From assembly GCF_016909075.1 (NCBI RefSeq), contig NZ_JAFBFC010000002.1, positions 248,001 through 312,000 of the forward strand: 64,000 nt of DNA. Reading direction: 5' to 3'. Under the pieces are notes generated by a model, which saw nothing but the letters and a program-made list of their open reading frames with translations, did not search any database and had not been told where the DNA came from. Of this stretch, positions 52,434 through 61,147 are shown piece by piece (position 1 is the first letter of the stretch; every line of letters begins with the position of its first letter). Source of the DNA: Priestia iocasae. GTDB lineage: Bacteria; Bacillota; Bacilli; Bacillales; Bacillaceae_H. Both the position numbers and the translations under genes were made by a program.

Positions 52434-53390
52434 CTATGCTGATTTTTTACGATCGATTAACACGGCAATTAAAATGACGACACCTTTAACAACCATTTGG
52501 AAAAATGATGATACTCCTAATAAGTTCAATCCATTATTCAATGTTCCAATGATTAATGCGCCGATTAATGTTCCAACAATTAAACCGCGACCACCAGATA
52601 AACTTGTTCCACCTAATACAACGGCAGCGATGGCATCTAGTTCATACGATGTTCCTGCTGTCGGCTGTGCTGAATTTAAACGTGATGTTAAAATGGCACC
52701 TGCTAATGCAGCTAAAAGACCTGCTAATGAGTAAATCATGATCTTTACTCTTGGCACTTTAATTCCAGAGATGATCGCTGCTTTTTCGTTGCCACCAATC
52801 GCATACGTTTTACGACCAAATGGTGTTTTGTGCAGAATCACCCACAGTACTGCGAATGAAAGCATCATTGTAATAGCGGGTACCGGAATTCCTAAGAAAT
52901 AACCACGACCAAATAATTGAAATAAGTAGCTGTCACCTAAACCTGTAATTGGATTACCGTCTGTATACACAAGGGTTAATCCTCGGAAGATTGTCATCGT
53001 TGCAAGTGTGGCAATAAAAGGAGCCATTTTTCCTTTTGTAATTAAAAGACCGTTTACAGCTCCCATTCCAGCCCCTAGTAAACAACCAATTAAAATCGCT
53101 AAAATAGGATCAATGCCTGAGACAATCATTCCTGCCATCAATGCACTAGAGAGAGCTAAAATCGAGCCGACGGACAAGTCGATTCCACCTGTTAAAATAA
53201 CGAATGTCATCCCAAAAGCAATTAATGCATTAATCGCAACTTGACGAAGTAAGTTTAATAGATTCAGTGGTTCTAAGAAGCTTGGATTCAAAACCGATAC
53301 AATGACTACTAAAATGATCAGCCCAAGTAAGGGGCCAAGCTTTTGTAATAAATGATCAACGTGATTGATTTTTTTCATAGATTTCTGCAT
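52434..53390 (-). CDS. rbsC: Ribose ABC transporter permease
   Basis: A 318-residue integral membrane protein of the RbsC/AraH family with about eight to ten helices. Characteristic parts are TFVILTGGIDLSVGSILALSS (quoted in part), AIGGNEKAAIISGI (EAA-type loop contacting the ATPase), TSYELDAIAAVVLGGTSLSGG and GLNLLGVSSFFQMVVKG. The ATG at 53390 follows GGGAGGG by eight bases, whereas the longer start at 53411 lies inside rbsA without a site. It begins two bases after the rbsA stop. Confidence 0.94.
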   Translation of the reverse strand: MQKSMKKINHVDHLLQKLGPLLGLIILVVIVSVLNPSFLEPLNLLNLLRQVAINALIAFGMTFVILTGGIDLSVGSILALSSALMAGMIVSGIDPILAILIGCLLGAGMGAVNGLLITKGKMAPFIATLATMTIFRGLTLVYTDGNPITGLGDSYLFQLFGRGYFLGIPVPAITMMLSFAVLWVILHKTPFGRKTYAIGGNEKAAIISGIKVPRVKIMIYSLAGLLAALAGAILTSRLNSAQPTAGTSYELDAIAAVVLGGTSLSGGRGLIVGTLIGALIIGTLNNGLNLLGVSSFFQMVVKGVVILIAVLIDRKKSA

Positions 53391-53391
53391 G

Positions 53392-54873
53392 TTACTGCCC
53401 TCCCGTTGCAAATGTCATAATTTTCTCTTGCGTTGCTTCACTCTTCATTAATTCACCACTTATTTTCCCTTCATGAACAACAAGAATACGATCACTCATG
53501 CCAAGCACTTCTGGAAGCTCAGATGACACCATAATAATCGCGACTCCACGGTCTGTTAGCTCATTCATTAATTGATAGATTTCACGTTTTGCCCCAACAT
53601 CCACACCTCGCGTTGGTTCATCTAAAATTAATACCTTTGGTCCAATGCCAATCCATTTCGCAATGACAACCTTTTGTTGATTCCCACCTGATAGATTTTT
53701 AGCATTTGTTTCACTCGATTCCGTTTTAATTTGCAAGCGCTTAATTAATAACTCTACAAATTCTTGTTCTGTTTTATTATCGATTAATCCATTTTTTGAA
53801 AAGCTTGTTAAATTAGGTAATGCTATATTGTCACGAATCGAGAAATCTAACACAAGGCCTTCTGTTTTACGATCTTCTGTAATAAATCCAATACCAAGCC
53901 TGACCGCTTCGCCTGGATTTTTAATCGATACACGCTTTCCATTTATTAAAATGTCACCAGCATCTAATTTGTCTAATCCGAACAGTGTACGCATAATCTC
54001 TGTTCGACCAGCCCCCATAAGACCAGATACCCCGACAATTTCACCAGCTTTTACGGAAAAACTAACATCTTCAAAAGCGCCAAATCTTGTCGCATGTTTA
54101 ACCTCTAAAATGATTTCACCAGGAGAAGGGTTGCGCGCTGGAAAACGATCCGTTAACTCACGTCCTACCATTTTACGAACCACTTCATCAAAGCTCGTAT
54201 CTGGAATGGCCTTCGTATCAACGGTTCTTCCATCTCGCATCACCGTGATTCGATCACAGATTGCAAAAATTTCTTCCATTCGGTGTGAAATATACACAAT
54301 GGATACCCCTTCTTTACGAAGCGTATGAATCACATCAAATAGCTTTTCGATTTCTCGTTCAGTGAGTGCAGCTGTTGGCTCATCCATAATAATGACTTTT
54401 GCATTCGTCATCAATGCCTTTGCAATCTCAATCATTTGCTGCTGACCAACAGAGCAAAGTCCAGCTTCTTGCTCTAAAGGAATCGTTACCGCAAGTTTTT
54501 CAAATTGTTTTTTTGCCAACGCTTTCATTTCTTTCGTTTTTAAAAACCCCAACGAAGATCGCAACTCTTTTCCGATGAATAAGTTATCAAGCACCGTCAT
54601 ATCAGGCCATACATTTAACTCTTGATGAATAAAGGCAACACCATGTTGCTCTGCTTCCTTTGGATTATTAAAGTATGTTTCCTGACCGTCAATAAAGATG
54701 GTTCCTTGATCTCGTTTATGAAGGCCAGTTAAGATGTTCATCATCGTAGACTTACCAGCCCCGTTTTCCCCCATAAGTGCGTGTACTTCCCCTTCTTGCA
54801 GTTCAAAATTCACGCCTTCTAACACTTGATTTGTTCCAAACGCTTTGTAAATATCATTCATTTGAATATGCAT
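53392..54873 (-). CDS. rbsA: Ribose ABC transporter ATPase (two ABC domains)
   Basis: A 493-residue protein with tandem ABC domains. The first has Walker [10 protein letters not shown], signature [12 protein letters not shown] and Walker [11 protein letters not shown]. The second has a degenerate Walker A (GLMGAGRTE), signature LSGGNQQK and [11 protein letters not shown], the usual RbsA pattern in which only one site is fully canonical. The ATG at 54873 is used because AAAGAGG sits eight bases upstream; the GTG at 54882 overlaps that site. It lies 15 bases after rbsD. Confidence 0.94.
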   Translation of the reverse strand: MHIQMNDIYKAFGTNQVLEGVNFELQEGEVHALMGENGAGKSTMMNILTGLHKRDQGTIFIDGQETYFNNPKEAEQHGVAFIHQELNVWPDMTVLDNLFIGKELRSSLGFLKTKEMKALAKKQFEKLAVTIPLEQEAGLCSVGQQQMIEIAKALMTNAKVIIMDEPTAALTEREIEKLFDVIHTLRKEGVSIVYISHRMEEIFAICDRITVMRDGRTVDTKAIPDTSFDEVVRKMVGRELTDRFPARNPSPGEIILEVKHATRFGAFEDVSFSVKAGEIVGVSGLMGAGRTEIMRTLFGLDKLDAGDILINGKRVSIKNPGEAVRLGIGFITEDRKTEGLVLDFSIRDNIALPNLTSFSKNGLIDNKTEQEFVELLIKRLQIKTESSETNAKNLSGGNQQKVVIAKWIGIGPKVLILDEPTRGVDVGAKREIYQLMNELTDRGVAIIMVSSELPEVLGMSDRILVVHEGKISGELMKSEATQEKIMTFATGGQ

Positions 54874-54888
54874 GACGCTCACCTCTTT

Positions 54889-55284
54889 CTAGAAGATTAC
54901 ACCTGCTTGTAACATGCAATTGGCATAAGGAGTAACTTCTCCCGTTCGAATAACGGCTTTCGCTTTATTCATTAATTGTTTAAATTGCTCATGAGACACA
55001 TGACGAATCTCTGTCGTTGAAAAACGTTCGTTCATGTATTGCATAGTATCTGGATTTTTATCATTCATTTCACTTGCAACGATTACTTTTTCCACAACCA
55101 TGTCATCTGTTACAGCATCAACCACAGCTTTGAAGCTTGGAGTACCTAATGTAAGAGCTAAATCGATGCGCTGCACATGGTCTGGAATAGGGAGACCTGC
55201 ATCGGCAATAACGATAAGGTCTGTGTGACCGAGGTCTGTTAACACTTTGGAAATATGACTATTTAGCATGCCATGTCGTTTCAT
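54889..55284 (-). CDS. rbsD: D-ribose pyranase
   Basis: A 131-residue protein that interconverts the pyranose and furanose forms of ribose, so that the imported sugar suits RbsK. Conserved features are MKRHGMLNSHISKVL at the start with catalytic His20 (LGHTD), DAGLPIP, and the C-terminal GEVTPYANCMLQAGVIF. Length matches the family. It overlaps the end of rbsK by four bases, so translation is coupled. Confidence 0.95.
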   Translation of the reverse strand: MKRHGMLNSHISKVLTDLGHTDLIVIADAGLPIPDHVQRIDLALTLGTPSFKAVVDAVTDDMVVEKVIVASEMNDKNPDTMQYMNERFSTTEIRHVSHEQFKQLMNKAKAVIRTGEVTPYANCMLQAGVIF

Positions 55285-56159
55285 AACGTCTCCTCCACTT
55301 CCTTTCTCATCGGCATTCCGCCTTGAGCGCCAAACTTTGTGACCGACAACGAGGCTGCTCGATTCGCAAATCTTAGGCTGTCCTCAATGCTTTTTCCTTC
55401 TGCTAATGCGACAGCAAGCCCAGCGTTGAACGTATCTCCTGCACCTGTCGTATCGACGGCTTCTACTGTATAGGAAGGAACAAGCACCTCTTTTGTACCG
55501 TCGTAGTAACGTACACCTTGTTTCCCTTCTGTAATAAACACTTTATTTGGATACTTCTTCAACGCTTCTTTTGTACTTAACCCATTAAACAACACAACTG
55601 CTTCATGTTCATTCGGTGTAATGTACGCCGCACGATCAATCACTTGTTGTGAAAGAGGACGAGCTGGTGCTGGATTAAGTAAGAGTGGCACGTTATAGTC
55701 ATTGCAAAGCTCACTCACAAATTCGACTGTTTCTTCTGGAATCTCTTGTTGAATGAGTACAATGTTTGCTTGTTTTATTTTGTTAGCAGCCCTTTTTACA
55801 TAGTCAGGCGTCACATAATCATTCGCACCCTTTACAACTACAATGCTATTATCACCTTCTGCTAAAACAATGTGTGCCGTTCCACTTTCCATGTCTGTAA
55901 CCGGTTCCACACAGTCTACTGAAACATGATTTTGTTTGAAGTTTTCTAAAATTTCTTTTCCGTAGTGATCATTACCAACGCGACCAATCATTGTCACGTT
56001 CGCTCCTAGTCGTGCCGCTGCGACTGCTTGATTGGCTCCTTTTCCACCTGGTACCGTTTTAAATGACTCTCCAAGAACGGTCTCTCCTGCACCTGGACGC
56101 TTTGTAGAAGTTACGACTAAATCCATGGATGAACTTCCAATTACTACAACTTTAATCAT
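55281..56159 (-). CDS. rbsK: Ribokinase
   Basis: A 292-residue PfkB-family sugar kinase that phosphorylates ribose to ribose-5-phosphate. It has VVIGSSSMDLVV at the start, the GGKGANQAVAAARLGANV substrate motif near 40, and the ATP-site signature VDTTGAGDTFNAGLAVAL near 240 containing the catalytic Asp. The ATG at 56159 has AAGAGAGG nine bases upstream; the TTG at 56168 would remove that spacing. It overlaps rbsR by eight bases. Confidence 0.95.
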   Translation of the reverse strand: MIKVVVIGSSSMDLVVTSTKRPGAGETVLGESFKTVPGGKGANQAVAAARLGANVTMIGRVGNDHYGKEILENFKQNHVSVDCVEPVTDMESGTAHIVLAEGDNSIVVVKGANDYVTPDYVKRAANKIKQANIVLIQQEIPEETVEFVSELCNDYNVPLLLNPAPARPLSQQVIDRAAYITPNEHEAVVLFNGLSTKEALKKYPNKVFITEGKQGVRYYDGTKEVLVPSYTVEAVDTTGAGDTFNAGLAVALAEGKSIEDSLRFANRAASLSVTKFGAQGGMPMRKEVEETL

Positions 56160-57141
56160 TGATCTCAACCTCTCTTGTCGTTTCTCGTTTTATAAATGTT
56201 ACGGGCAGTTGAATATGCTTTTGTTGAACAGGTTCTTTTCTCATTAGCTTTATTAAAAGAGCTGCTGCTTCTTTTCCCATTTCATAAGCAGGCTGTCTAA
56301 TGGTTGATAAAGATGGAAACAGTAAGCTACTTTGTGGAATATCGTCAAACCCAATGATTTGAACATCTGTTGGAATTGACCTTCCAAGTCGCAACGCTTC
56401 ATGTAAAACAGCCGTTGCAACAATGTCATTACTTGCTAGTACCCCATCTGTGTCAGGATAGGTATCAAATAGTTCCTTTGCCCATTTCTCTGCATCTTCA
56501 AAGGCAAAGGAGGTTGTCGCTATCACATGAAAATCAACATTTGATTGACTTAAATACTCTAATGCTCCTTGAAAGCGATCTTGTGCTGGTTGAATATGGG
56601 CAGGCCCTTTAAGCAAGGTTATTCTCTTGCTTCCTCTTCTCACCATTTCTTCAGCAGCTATTTTCCCGCCTTCTTTTCCATCTGCATATACGGATGGATA
56701 ATCATTTGATGTACGATCTAAAAATACAACGGGAATGGATAAATCTTGATAATTCGTTTTACTCGTATGGTTTGTAGCAGAAATAATACCCACTACGTTA
56801 TTTTGAACAAATGTATGAATATAATCGAGTTCTTTTTCAGGTTGTTCATCACTGTTGCCAAACAGTAAGCGAAACCCCTGTTTTTGCATTTCATCTTCCA
56901 CACCTCTTGCTAGTTGCGGGAAAAATGGGTTTGTAATGTCTGGAAGCAACAGACCAATCAACTTTGATTTTTTCTTATAAAGGGAGCGAGCTACTTCGTT
57001 TGGACTGTAATTGAGCTCTTTCATCGTATCCATAACACGTTTTCTCGTATCTTCATGAACATATCCAGTTTCATTTAAAACACGTGATACAGTCGCCACC
57101 GATACGCCAGCTTCCTTTGCGACATCTCGAATTGTAACCAT
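56152..57141 (-). CDS. rbsR: Ribose operon repressor (LacI family)
   Basis: A 329-residue LacI-type regulator. The helix-turn-helix is MVTIRDVAKEAGVSVATVSR at 1-20, with the hinge helix YSPNEVARSLYKKKS near 50. The effector domain follows with LLLPDITNPFF, VVFLDRTSNDYP, GALEYLSQ, and DDIPQSSLLFPSLSTIRQP. It is the first gene of the operon, as in B. subtilis, and so controls its own synthesis. TGTAACCGTTTACA upstream may be bound by RbsR, CcpA or both. GGAGGG precedes the ATG. Confidence 0.94.
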   Translation of the reverse strand: MVTIRDVAKEAGVSVATVSRVLNETGYVHEDTRKRVMDTMKELNYSPNEVARSLYKKKSKLIGLLLPDITNPFFPQLARGVEDEMQKQGFRLLFGNSDEQPEKELDYIHTFVQNNVVGIISATNHTSKTNYQDLSIPVVFLDRTSNDYPSVYADGKEGGKIAAEEMVRRGSKRITLLKGPAHIQPAQDRFQGALEYLSQSNVDFHVIATTSFAFEDAEKWAKELFDTYPDTDGVLASNDIVATAVLHEALRLGRSIPTDVQIIGFDDIPQSSLLFPSLSTIRQPAYEMGKEAAALLIKLMRKEPVQQKHIQLPVTFIKRETTREVEIND

Positions 57142-57163
57142 TTGCTTCCCTCCTCAAATAATA

Positions 57164-57177
57164 TGTAACCGTTTACA
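57164..57177 (-). promoter_or_regulatory. Perfect cre / LacI-type operator of the ribose operon
   Basis: TGTAACCGTTTACA matches the cre consensus TGWAANCGNTNWCA at every position. It overlaps the predicted transcription start, so CcpA or RbsR binding would repress the operon. Confidence 0.85.
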
Positions 57178-57182
57178 CAAAC

Positions 57183-57211
57183 AGAATAGCATGAACACCT
57201 TTGTTATGCAA
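57183..57211 (-). promoter_or_regulatory. Sigma-A promoter of the ribose operon
   Basis: On the minus strand TTGCAT (57206-57211), 17 bases, TATTCT (57183-57188). The -35 box overlaps the end of the upstream gene's terminator stem. Confidence 0.7.
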
Positions 57212-57255
57212 GAAAGAATTGATGCCTTGCTATGGAAGCATCAATTCTTTCTTGC
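57208..57255 (-). terminator. Perfect 18-base stem hairpin after the DUF948 gene
   Basis: GCAAGAAAGAATTGATGC and its complement with a 12-base loop. The stop codon of the DUF948 gene lies in the left arm (minus strand sense) and the right arm carries TTCTTTCTTGC. Confidence 0.75.
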
Positions 57256-57636
57256 CATTCTTTTGTTCTCTATTTTATCTATTAGTTGAAACACAGCACG
57301 TTCAACATTTGACGTTTGCTCGCTTTGTTCCGGTACATGCACTTCTCCACTGCGCCACGTTTGTTGTAAAAGTTGAGGAATGGTCTTGCCCTCATCAATA
57401 ATACGTTGAAATGAATCTTTTTTATATTCAATGTCTTGCTGAATCTTTTGTTGTGTAATCGTCAACTCATCTGTTTCACGCTTTATATCCTCAACAGACA
57501 TTTGCATTCGTTCTGTTGTAGCCGTAATTCTTTGAACCGTTGGCTTCATTTCTTTTACTGCTTTCATGGCTGCAACGGCTAAATAAATAACGGAGCCTAC
57601 CACAACAGCCAAACTTATGTACAGAACAACCATCAC
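57241..57636 (-). CDS. DUF948 domain protein (general-stress-type membrane protein)
   Basis: A 131-residue protein with one N-terminal helix (about 4-24, VLYISLAVVVGSVIYLAVA) followed by a long amphipathic coiled coil with the TVQRITATTERMQMSVEDIK pattern typical of DUF948. Relatives such as YoxC and YtxG are small stress-associated membrane proteins of unknown role. The start is GTG at 57636 or ATG at 57633; GGGGAGGTGG lies upstream and suits either. Single gene. Confidence 0.82.
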   Translation of the reverse strand: MMVVLYISLAVVVGSVIYLAVAAMKAVKEMKPTVQRITATTERMQMSVEDIKRETDELTITQQKIQQDIEYKKDSFQRIIDEGKTIPQLLQQTWRSGEVHVPEQSEQTSNVERAVFQLIDKIENKRMARKN

Positions 57637-57699
57637 TGATCCACCTCCCCTTTCTTATTTCTTCTATTATATATACCCAGCTAATCCTGAAACATAACG

Positions 57700-57999
57700 T
57701 TACGACTTGAATCGTTTTAATTGATCAAGTAAATCTTCTTTTTCTAATACTTCTCGTTGACGATCTCCTAGTAAATCAAAATGAGGATAGCGTGATCGAT
57801 GATGGATATACCGAGCAGGAATGCCATGCTTTTCTCCCCACTGTGCTAATCGTTCGATATTGGCACAGCCTACCTTTGTGACCGTCTTAACGCCAGGAAA
57901 TCGATCATCAATCCAGTAATGCGTTAAAAAAGCAATTTTGCCACTCGCTACTTTTTGCTTCCATTCCTTTAACTCAGCTCGATTAATACCAAATGCCAT
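57700..57999 (-). CDS. YneQ-like small protein
   Basis: A 99-residue soluble, basic protein. Its sequence (MAFGINRAELKEWKQKVASG at the start, FLTHYWIDDRFPG, VTKVGCANIERLAQWG, RYPHFDLLGDRQREVLEKE) strongly resembles B. subtilis YneQ as I remember it. Function unknown. The conserved HYW.DDRFP, KVGC and YPHFDLLG blocks suggest an enzyme-like or nucleic-acid-related surface, but that is speculation. It lies alone between the DUF948 gene and the nuclease gene. Confidence 0.75.
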   Translation of the reverse strand: MAFGINRAELKEWKQKVASGKIAFLTHYWIDDRFPGVKTVTKVGCANIERLAQWGEKHGIPARYIHHRSRYPHFDLLGDRQREVLEKEDLLDQLKRFKS

Positions 58000-58060
58000 A
58001 CTGTCACCTCTACTTTTCCTTCATTTTGCCACTCTCCCGTTACATAAGTCAACTTTCCGC

Positions 58061-60832
58061 TTACCTATAAAAAAAAGGCGAGTCAATTGACTCGCCCTTG
58101 CTGTTTGTAAATTTAATCTTTGAGATGTCTACCTTCTTTTTCAATGTTATATGCTTGATATTTTCAGCGCCTTTAATTTCTTTCACATGATTGTTTGCAA
58201 TGATTAACTCTTCAACTTTTTCTCCATTGAAGTTAATAATTGCATCTTTTTCATTCGGTTTAATTTTAACACTTGTATGCTTTAAACCTTTTCCTCTTAA
58301 AGAGGTTGATTTCTTTACAAGTATTCCTTTTTTAATAACCGTGTTTTTACCAATTTCATAGACTTTATCATTCTTATTGATAATTAACTTGTTTATCTTT
58401 ACGTTATTGAGATAGATAACTTCTTGCTCGCCTGCTTCCTCTGATTCCTTTAATTTCAGTTGAACGATAACCGGATCATGATCACTTGCACGTCCATGCT
58501 CTTCCATAAACGCCGCATTTAGATGAAGCATATCAATAGTCGTTTTCTCTGCTAAATGATTCGACACAAGAATATGATCAAGCACTTGAGAGTTTCCTTG
58601 ATAAATGTAAGAATAACGATCTTTTTCTTCCACTTTTTCAACCATGTTTGTTAGCTCATCACCTTTTAACACACGAAGTGGATTTGAAAATTCAAAGTCA
58701 TTCATATCTCCTACTACAACAACATTCATGTTTGGATCTTGTGCTTTTACATCTTTAACAAACGAGTTAATTTCTGTTGCTAACTGAACGCGTTGCTCTT
58801 CACTACCTAATACAGGTGGCTGATTCTTTCCGTAAAGTGGCTGATCTCCACCTTTTGAATTTAAGTGAGCTGCAATAACGATAATTTCTTCACCCTGGAA
58901 CGTAAATTGACCAGCTAACGGCTTACGTGTATTCACAAATTTGTCTGGTGCAATGCGTCCTGGGTTCATTGTTAGTTCACCATCAGCAAATGAAACGGCT
59001 TCTGTAGCTGTTCCTTTTTGTCCTTCTACTAACGATACGCGCTCTGGATTATAAAGGAAGCCAACTCGAATGTTTCCACCTGGTGCTCCCCCATCTTTTT
59101 TATCTTCTGGTGCAATGTCGGTAAATTGATAAGCTGGTCCGCCAGCTGCTACGATAGCATCAACTAAGCGCTTATAACTTTCACTTGCATCTGTTGTTCC
59201 ATCATCTGTTTGACCATTATTATCTTGTACCTCTACAAGTCCAATAATATCTGGTGCTTTTAAATCACTCACCATCGACTGAGCAATTTTCGCTACTTTC
59301 TCGTCACTTGTATTGTTTGGATTTGCAGAGAAGTTTTCCATGTTATACGTCGCAACCGTTAACTCATCTTCTTTTGGTTCAATGGTTGTGACCTCACGTT
59401 GTGTAGTTCCTTCCATAAGCTCAGGAAGATCCTTTTCATCAACTAGAACCTTATAGTTACTATATCCATAGCTAACGACTCCAATGACTTCTCCGTTTAG
59501 CTTGTCTCCTGCTTTTGCTACATAATCACGATTACCCATTTCAATGAAAATACGCTCTGGATTATAGTTCGTTTCTGTTAATTTTAATCCACCCGCTGAT
59601 GTGCGCTCTTTTGATGCATCTCCGTTATCCACCACAACCGCTAGCTCACCGTATTTCTGAGGAGCTACGATGTCAGGGCTATTTAATTGAACACGCATTC
59701 CTTCTAAGCTTTCAAAGAAATCGATGCCATCTTCTTCAGGATCGAATTCAGCAAACTGATCATTATCAATGACGCCTGTTGGCTGCTTACGCCCCTCTTT
59801 ACCTATAATAATTGGTTCTGGTAAATCTCCAGTTCCTTCTTTTTGAATCATCGTTGCGTTAATTTCAGTCATCGCTAAATCTGTTTGTAGCTTGTCAGAG
59901 TAGCCACTTAGCACCCATTCTTTAACTTGTCCATCTACTTTTACAACGTCACCTACTTGCATGCCGTGAGATCGTTTGTAGACTAAAATTGCTTCTGATG
60001 TGCGATCATCACCGTCTGGCTGTTGATCTTGCATAAAAAAGTTATGGCTATCAACAATTTTTGTAATGATTCCTTCTACGTTTGCTACGTTTTGTCCATC
60101 ATAAGGAGAAGCATGCTTTACTCCTTGAATATCATGAATACGTAAACTCTCTTTTTGAACCATATAATAAAACGTTTTTACTTCACTCGCTGTTAAACCG
60201 TCTTTTACTGCAATCGCTTTAACGGTTGTATCTTGTTTAATAACGAGAGGTTCTGTATAGGCAGCGCTCTCTACATTTGGCTCTGAACCATCTACTGTAT
60301 AATAAATAATTGCTCCTTCTGTTTCTGTGGACAATTCAATCTTTGCGCCTTCTTCTACAGCACCTGGGGCTCTTGAAGCGACAACTGCTTTTACTGTTGT
60401 ATCATCAATTAGCTCATATGCTGTCGGAGATTTTAATCCAGGTACGGTAAAGTATGCTTCTAACGCTCCTGTAATTTGAACTTTTTGACCGAGAAGTTCA
60501 GGATTTTCAACTAAATTTAATGCTGTACGTATATTTCCAGATGGCAATTGTACTGGTAGAATGTTCGCTGGATCCTTCTCATCAGGTTTATCTGCAATTG
60601 CAATATTTGTTGCTTGACTCGAACTAAAAGGACCTTCAAACTGATACGATTTTGCCCCTTTTGTAAATCCAATAATATACCCTTCAACCGTTGCAGTTCC
60701 TGTGTTATTAGCAATGGCTTCGCTTACGGTTTTAACCGTGTTTGCTTGCGATACGGCTGGTGTGAATAAACTGACCATAAACGTAAAAATCACGATAAGG
60801 CTAAACAATTTGTTATTTGCTCGTTTTCTCAT
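58061..60832 (-). CDS. Large secreted endonuclease/exonuclease/phosphatase-family nuclease
   Basis: A 923-residue exported protein. Signal peptide at 1-31 (ending VSQA). Residues about 35-155 are a DUF6359/OB-like region (VSEAIANNTGTATVEGYIIGF, in part), then a chitobiase-C-like domain (GAIIYYTVDGSEPN) and a further OB-fold block. The endonuclease/exonuclease/phosphatase domain spans about 480-775, with VATYNMENFS, GLVEVQDNNG, VIAAHLNSKGG, VVGDMNDFE and GRASDHDPVI giving the catalytic residues. It resembles extracellular DNases of the ExeM/NucH kind. The tail has strand-rich repeats. The terminator lies inside the last codons. A Pho-box-like repeat lies upstream. Confidence 0.85.
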   Translation of the reverse strand: MRKRANNKLFSLIVIFTFMVSLFTPAVSQANTVKTVSEAIANNTGTATVEGYIIGFTKGAKSYQFEGPFSSSQATNIAIADKPDEKDPANILPVQLPSGNIRTALNLVENPELLGQKVQITGALEAYFTVPGLKSPTAYELIDDTTVKAVVASRAPGAVEEGAKIELSTETEGAIIYYTVDGSEPNVESAAYTEPLVIKQDTTVKAIAVKDGLTASEVKTFYYMVQKESLRIHDIQGVKHASPYDGQNVANVEGIITKIVDSHNFFMQDQQPDGDDRTSEAILVYKRSHGMQVGDVVKVDGQVKEWVLSGYSDKLQTDLAMTEINATMIQKEGTGDLPEPIIIGKEGRKQPTGVIDNDQFAEFDPEEDGIDFFESLEGMRVQLNSPDIVAPQKYGELAVVVDNGDASKERTSAGGLKLTETNYNPERIFIEMGNRDYVAKAGDKLNGEVIGVVSYGYSNYKVLVDEKDLPELMEGTTQREVTTIEPKEDELTVATYNMENFSANPNNTSDEKVAKIAQSMVSDLKAPDIIGLVEVQDNNGQTDDGTTDASESYKRLVDAIVAAGGPAYQFTDIAPEDKKDGGAPGGNIRVGFLYNPERVSLVEGQKGTATEAVSFADGELTMNPGRIAPDKFVNTRKPLAGQFTFQGEEIIVIAAHLNSKGGDQPLYGKNQPPVLGSEEQRVQLATEINSFVKDVKAQDPNMNVVVVGDMNDFEFSNPLRVLKGDELTNMVEKVEEKDRYSYIYQGNSQVLDHILVSNHLAEKTTIDMLHLNAAFMEEHGRASDHDPVIVQLKLKESEEAGEQEVIYLNNVKINKLIINKNDKVYEIGKNTVIKKGILVKKSTSLRGKGLKHTSVKIKPNEKDAIINFNGEKVEELIIANNHVKEIKGAENIKHITLKKKVDISKIKFTNSKGESIDSPFFYR
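58069..58096 (-). terminator. Terminator located before the nuclease stop codon
   Basis: Perfect palindrome GGCGAGTCAATTGACTCGCC followed on the minus strand by eight T residues, all upstream of the TAA at 58061-58063. Confidence 0.88.
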
Positions 60833-60974
60833 GTTTCTTCTCCCTTATGTAGTGTATTTTTATTTATACAACGTCTAACAAGGCATTTCTTCTAATGAAA
60901 ACCTCCTGATCATTCGATAAATTATGCGTTTTTTCGCATACAGTTCCTATTTTAGCAGACATTTTTTATAAAAT

Positions 60975-60991
60975 TGTAAAGATACTGTAAA
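60975..60991 (-). promoter_or_regulatory. Pho-box-like direct repeat upstream of the nuclease gene
   Basis: On the minus strand TTTACA, five bases, TTTACA (11-base period), followed by TATAAAAAA and a TAAAAT -10-like element. PhoP boxes are TT(A/C/T)ACA repeats at 11-base spacing. Confidence 0.55.
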
Positions 60992-61092
60992 TAATGGGAA
61001 AAACGCGAAAATAGTACCAACAATTGCATTTCTTCTTATAAAAACTAAACATTTTTACCTATAAAATACTTTTTTTATAAATTATGTTAAAT

Positions 61093-61135
61093 AAAAAAGT
61101 CTTACTGTTCAAAGATTGAACAGTAAGACTTTTTC
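61093..61135 (-). terminator. Terminator of the 5'-nucleotidase gene
   Basis: Perfect 19-base stem AAAAAGTCTTACTGTTCAA and complement with a short loop, ending in T residues on both strands. Confidence 0.9.
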
Positions 61136-61147
61136 TCTTCTCATTGA

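Noticed and set aside
52054-52734. 226-codon plus-strand frame opposite rbsB and rbsC
   Set aside because: Antisense shadow of two well-supported genes with no ribosome site or recognisable product.
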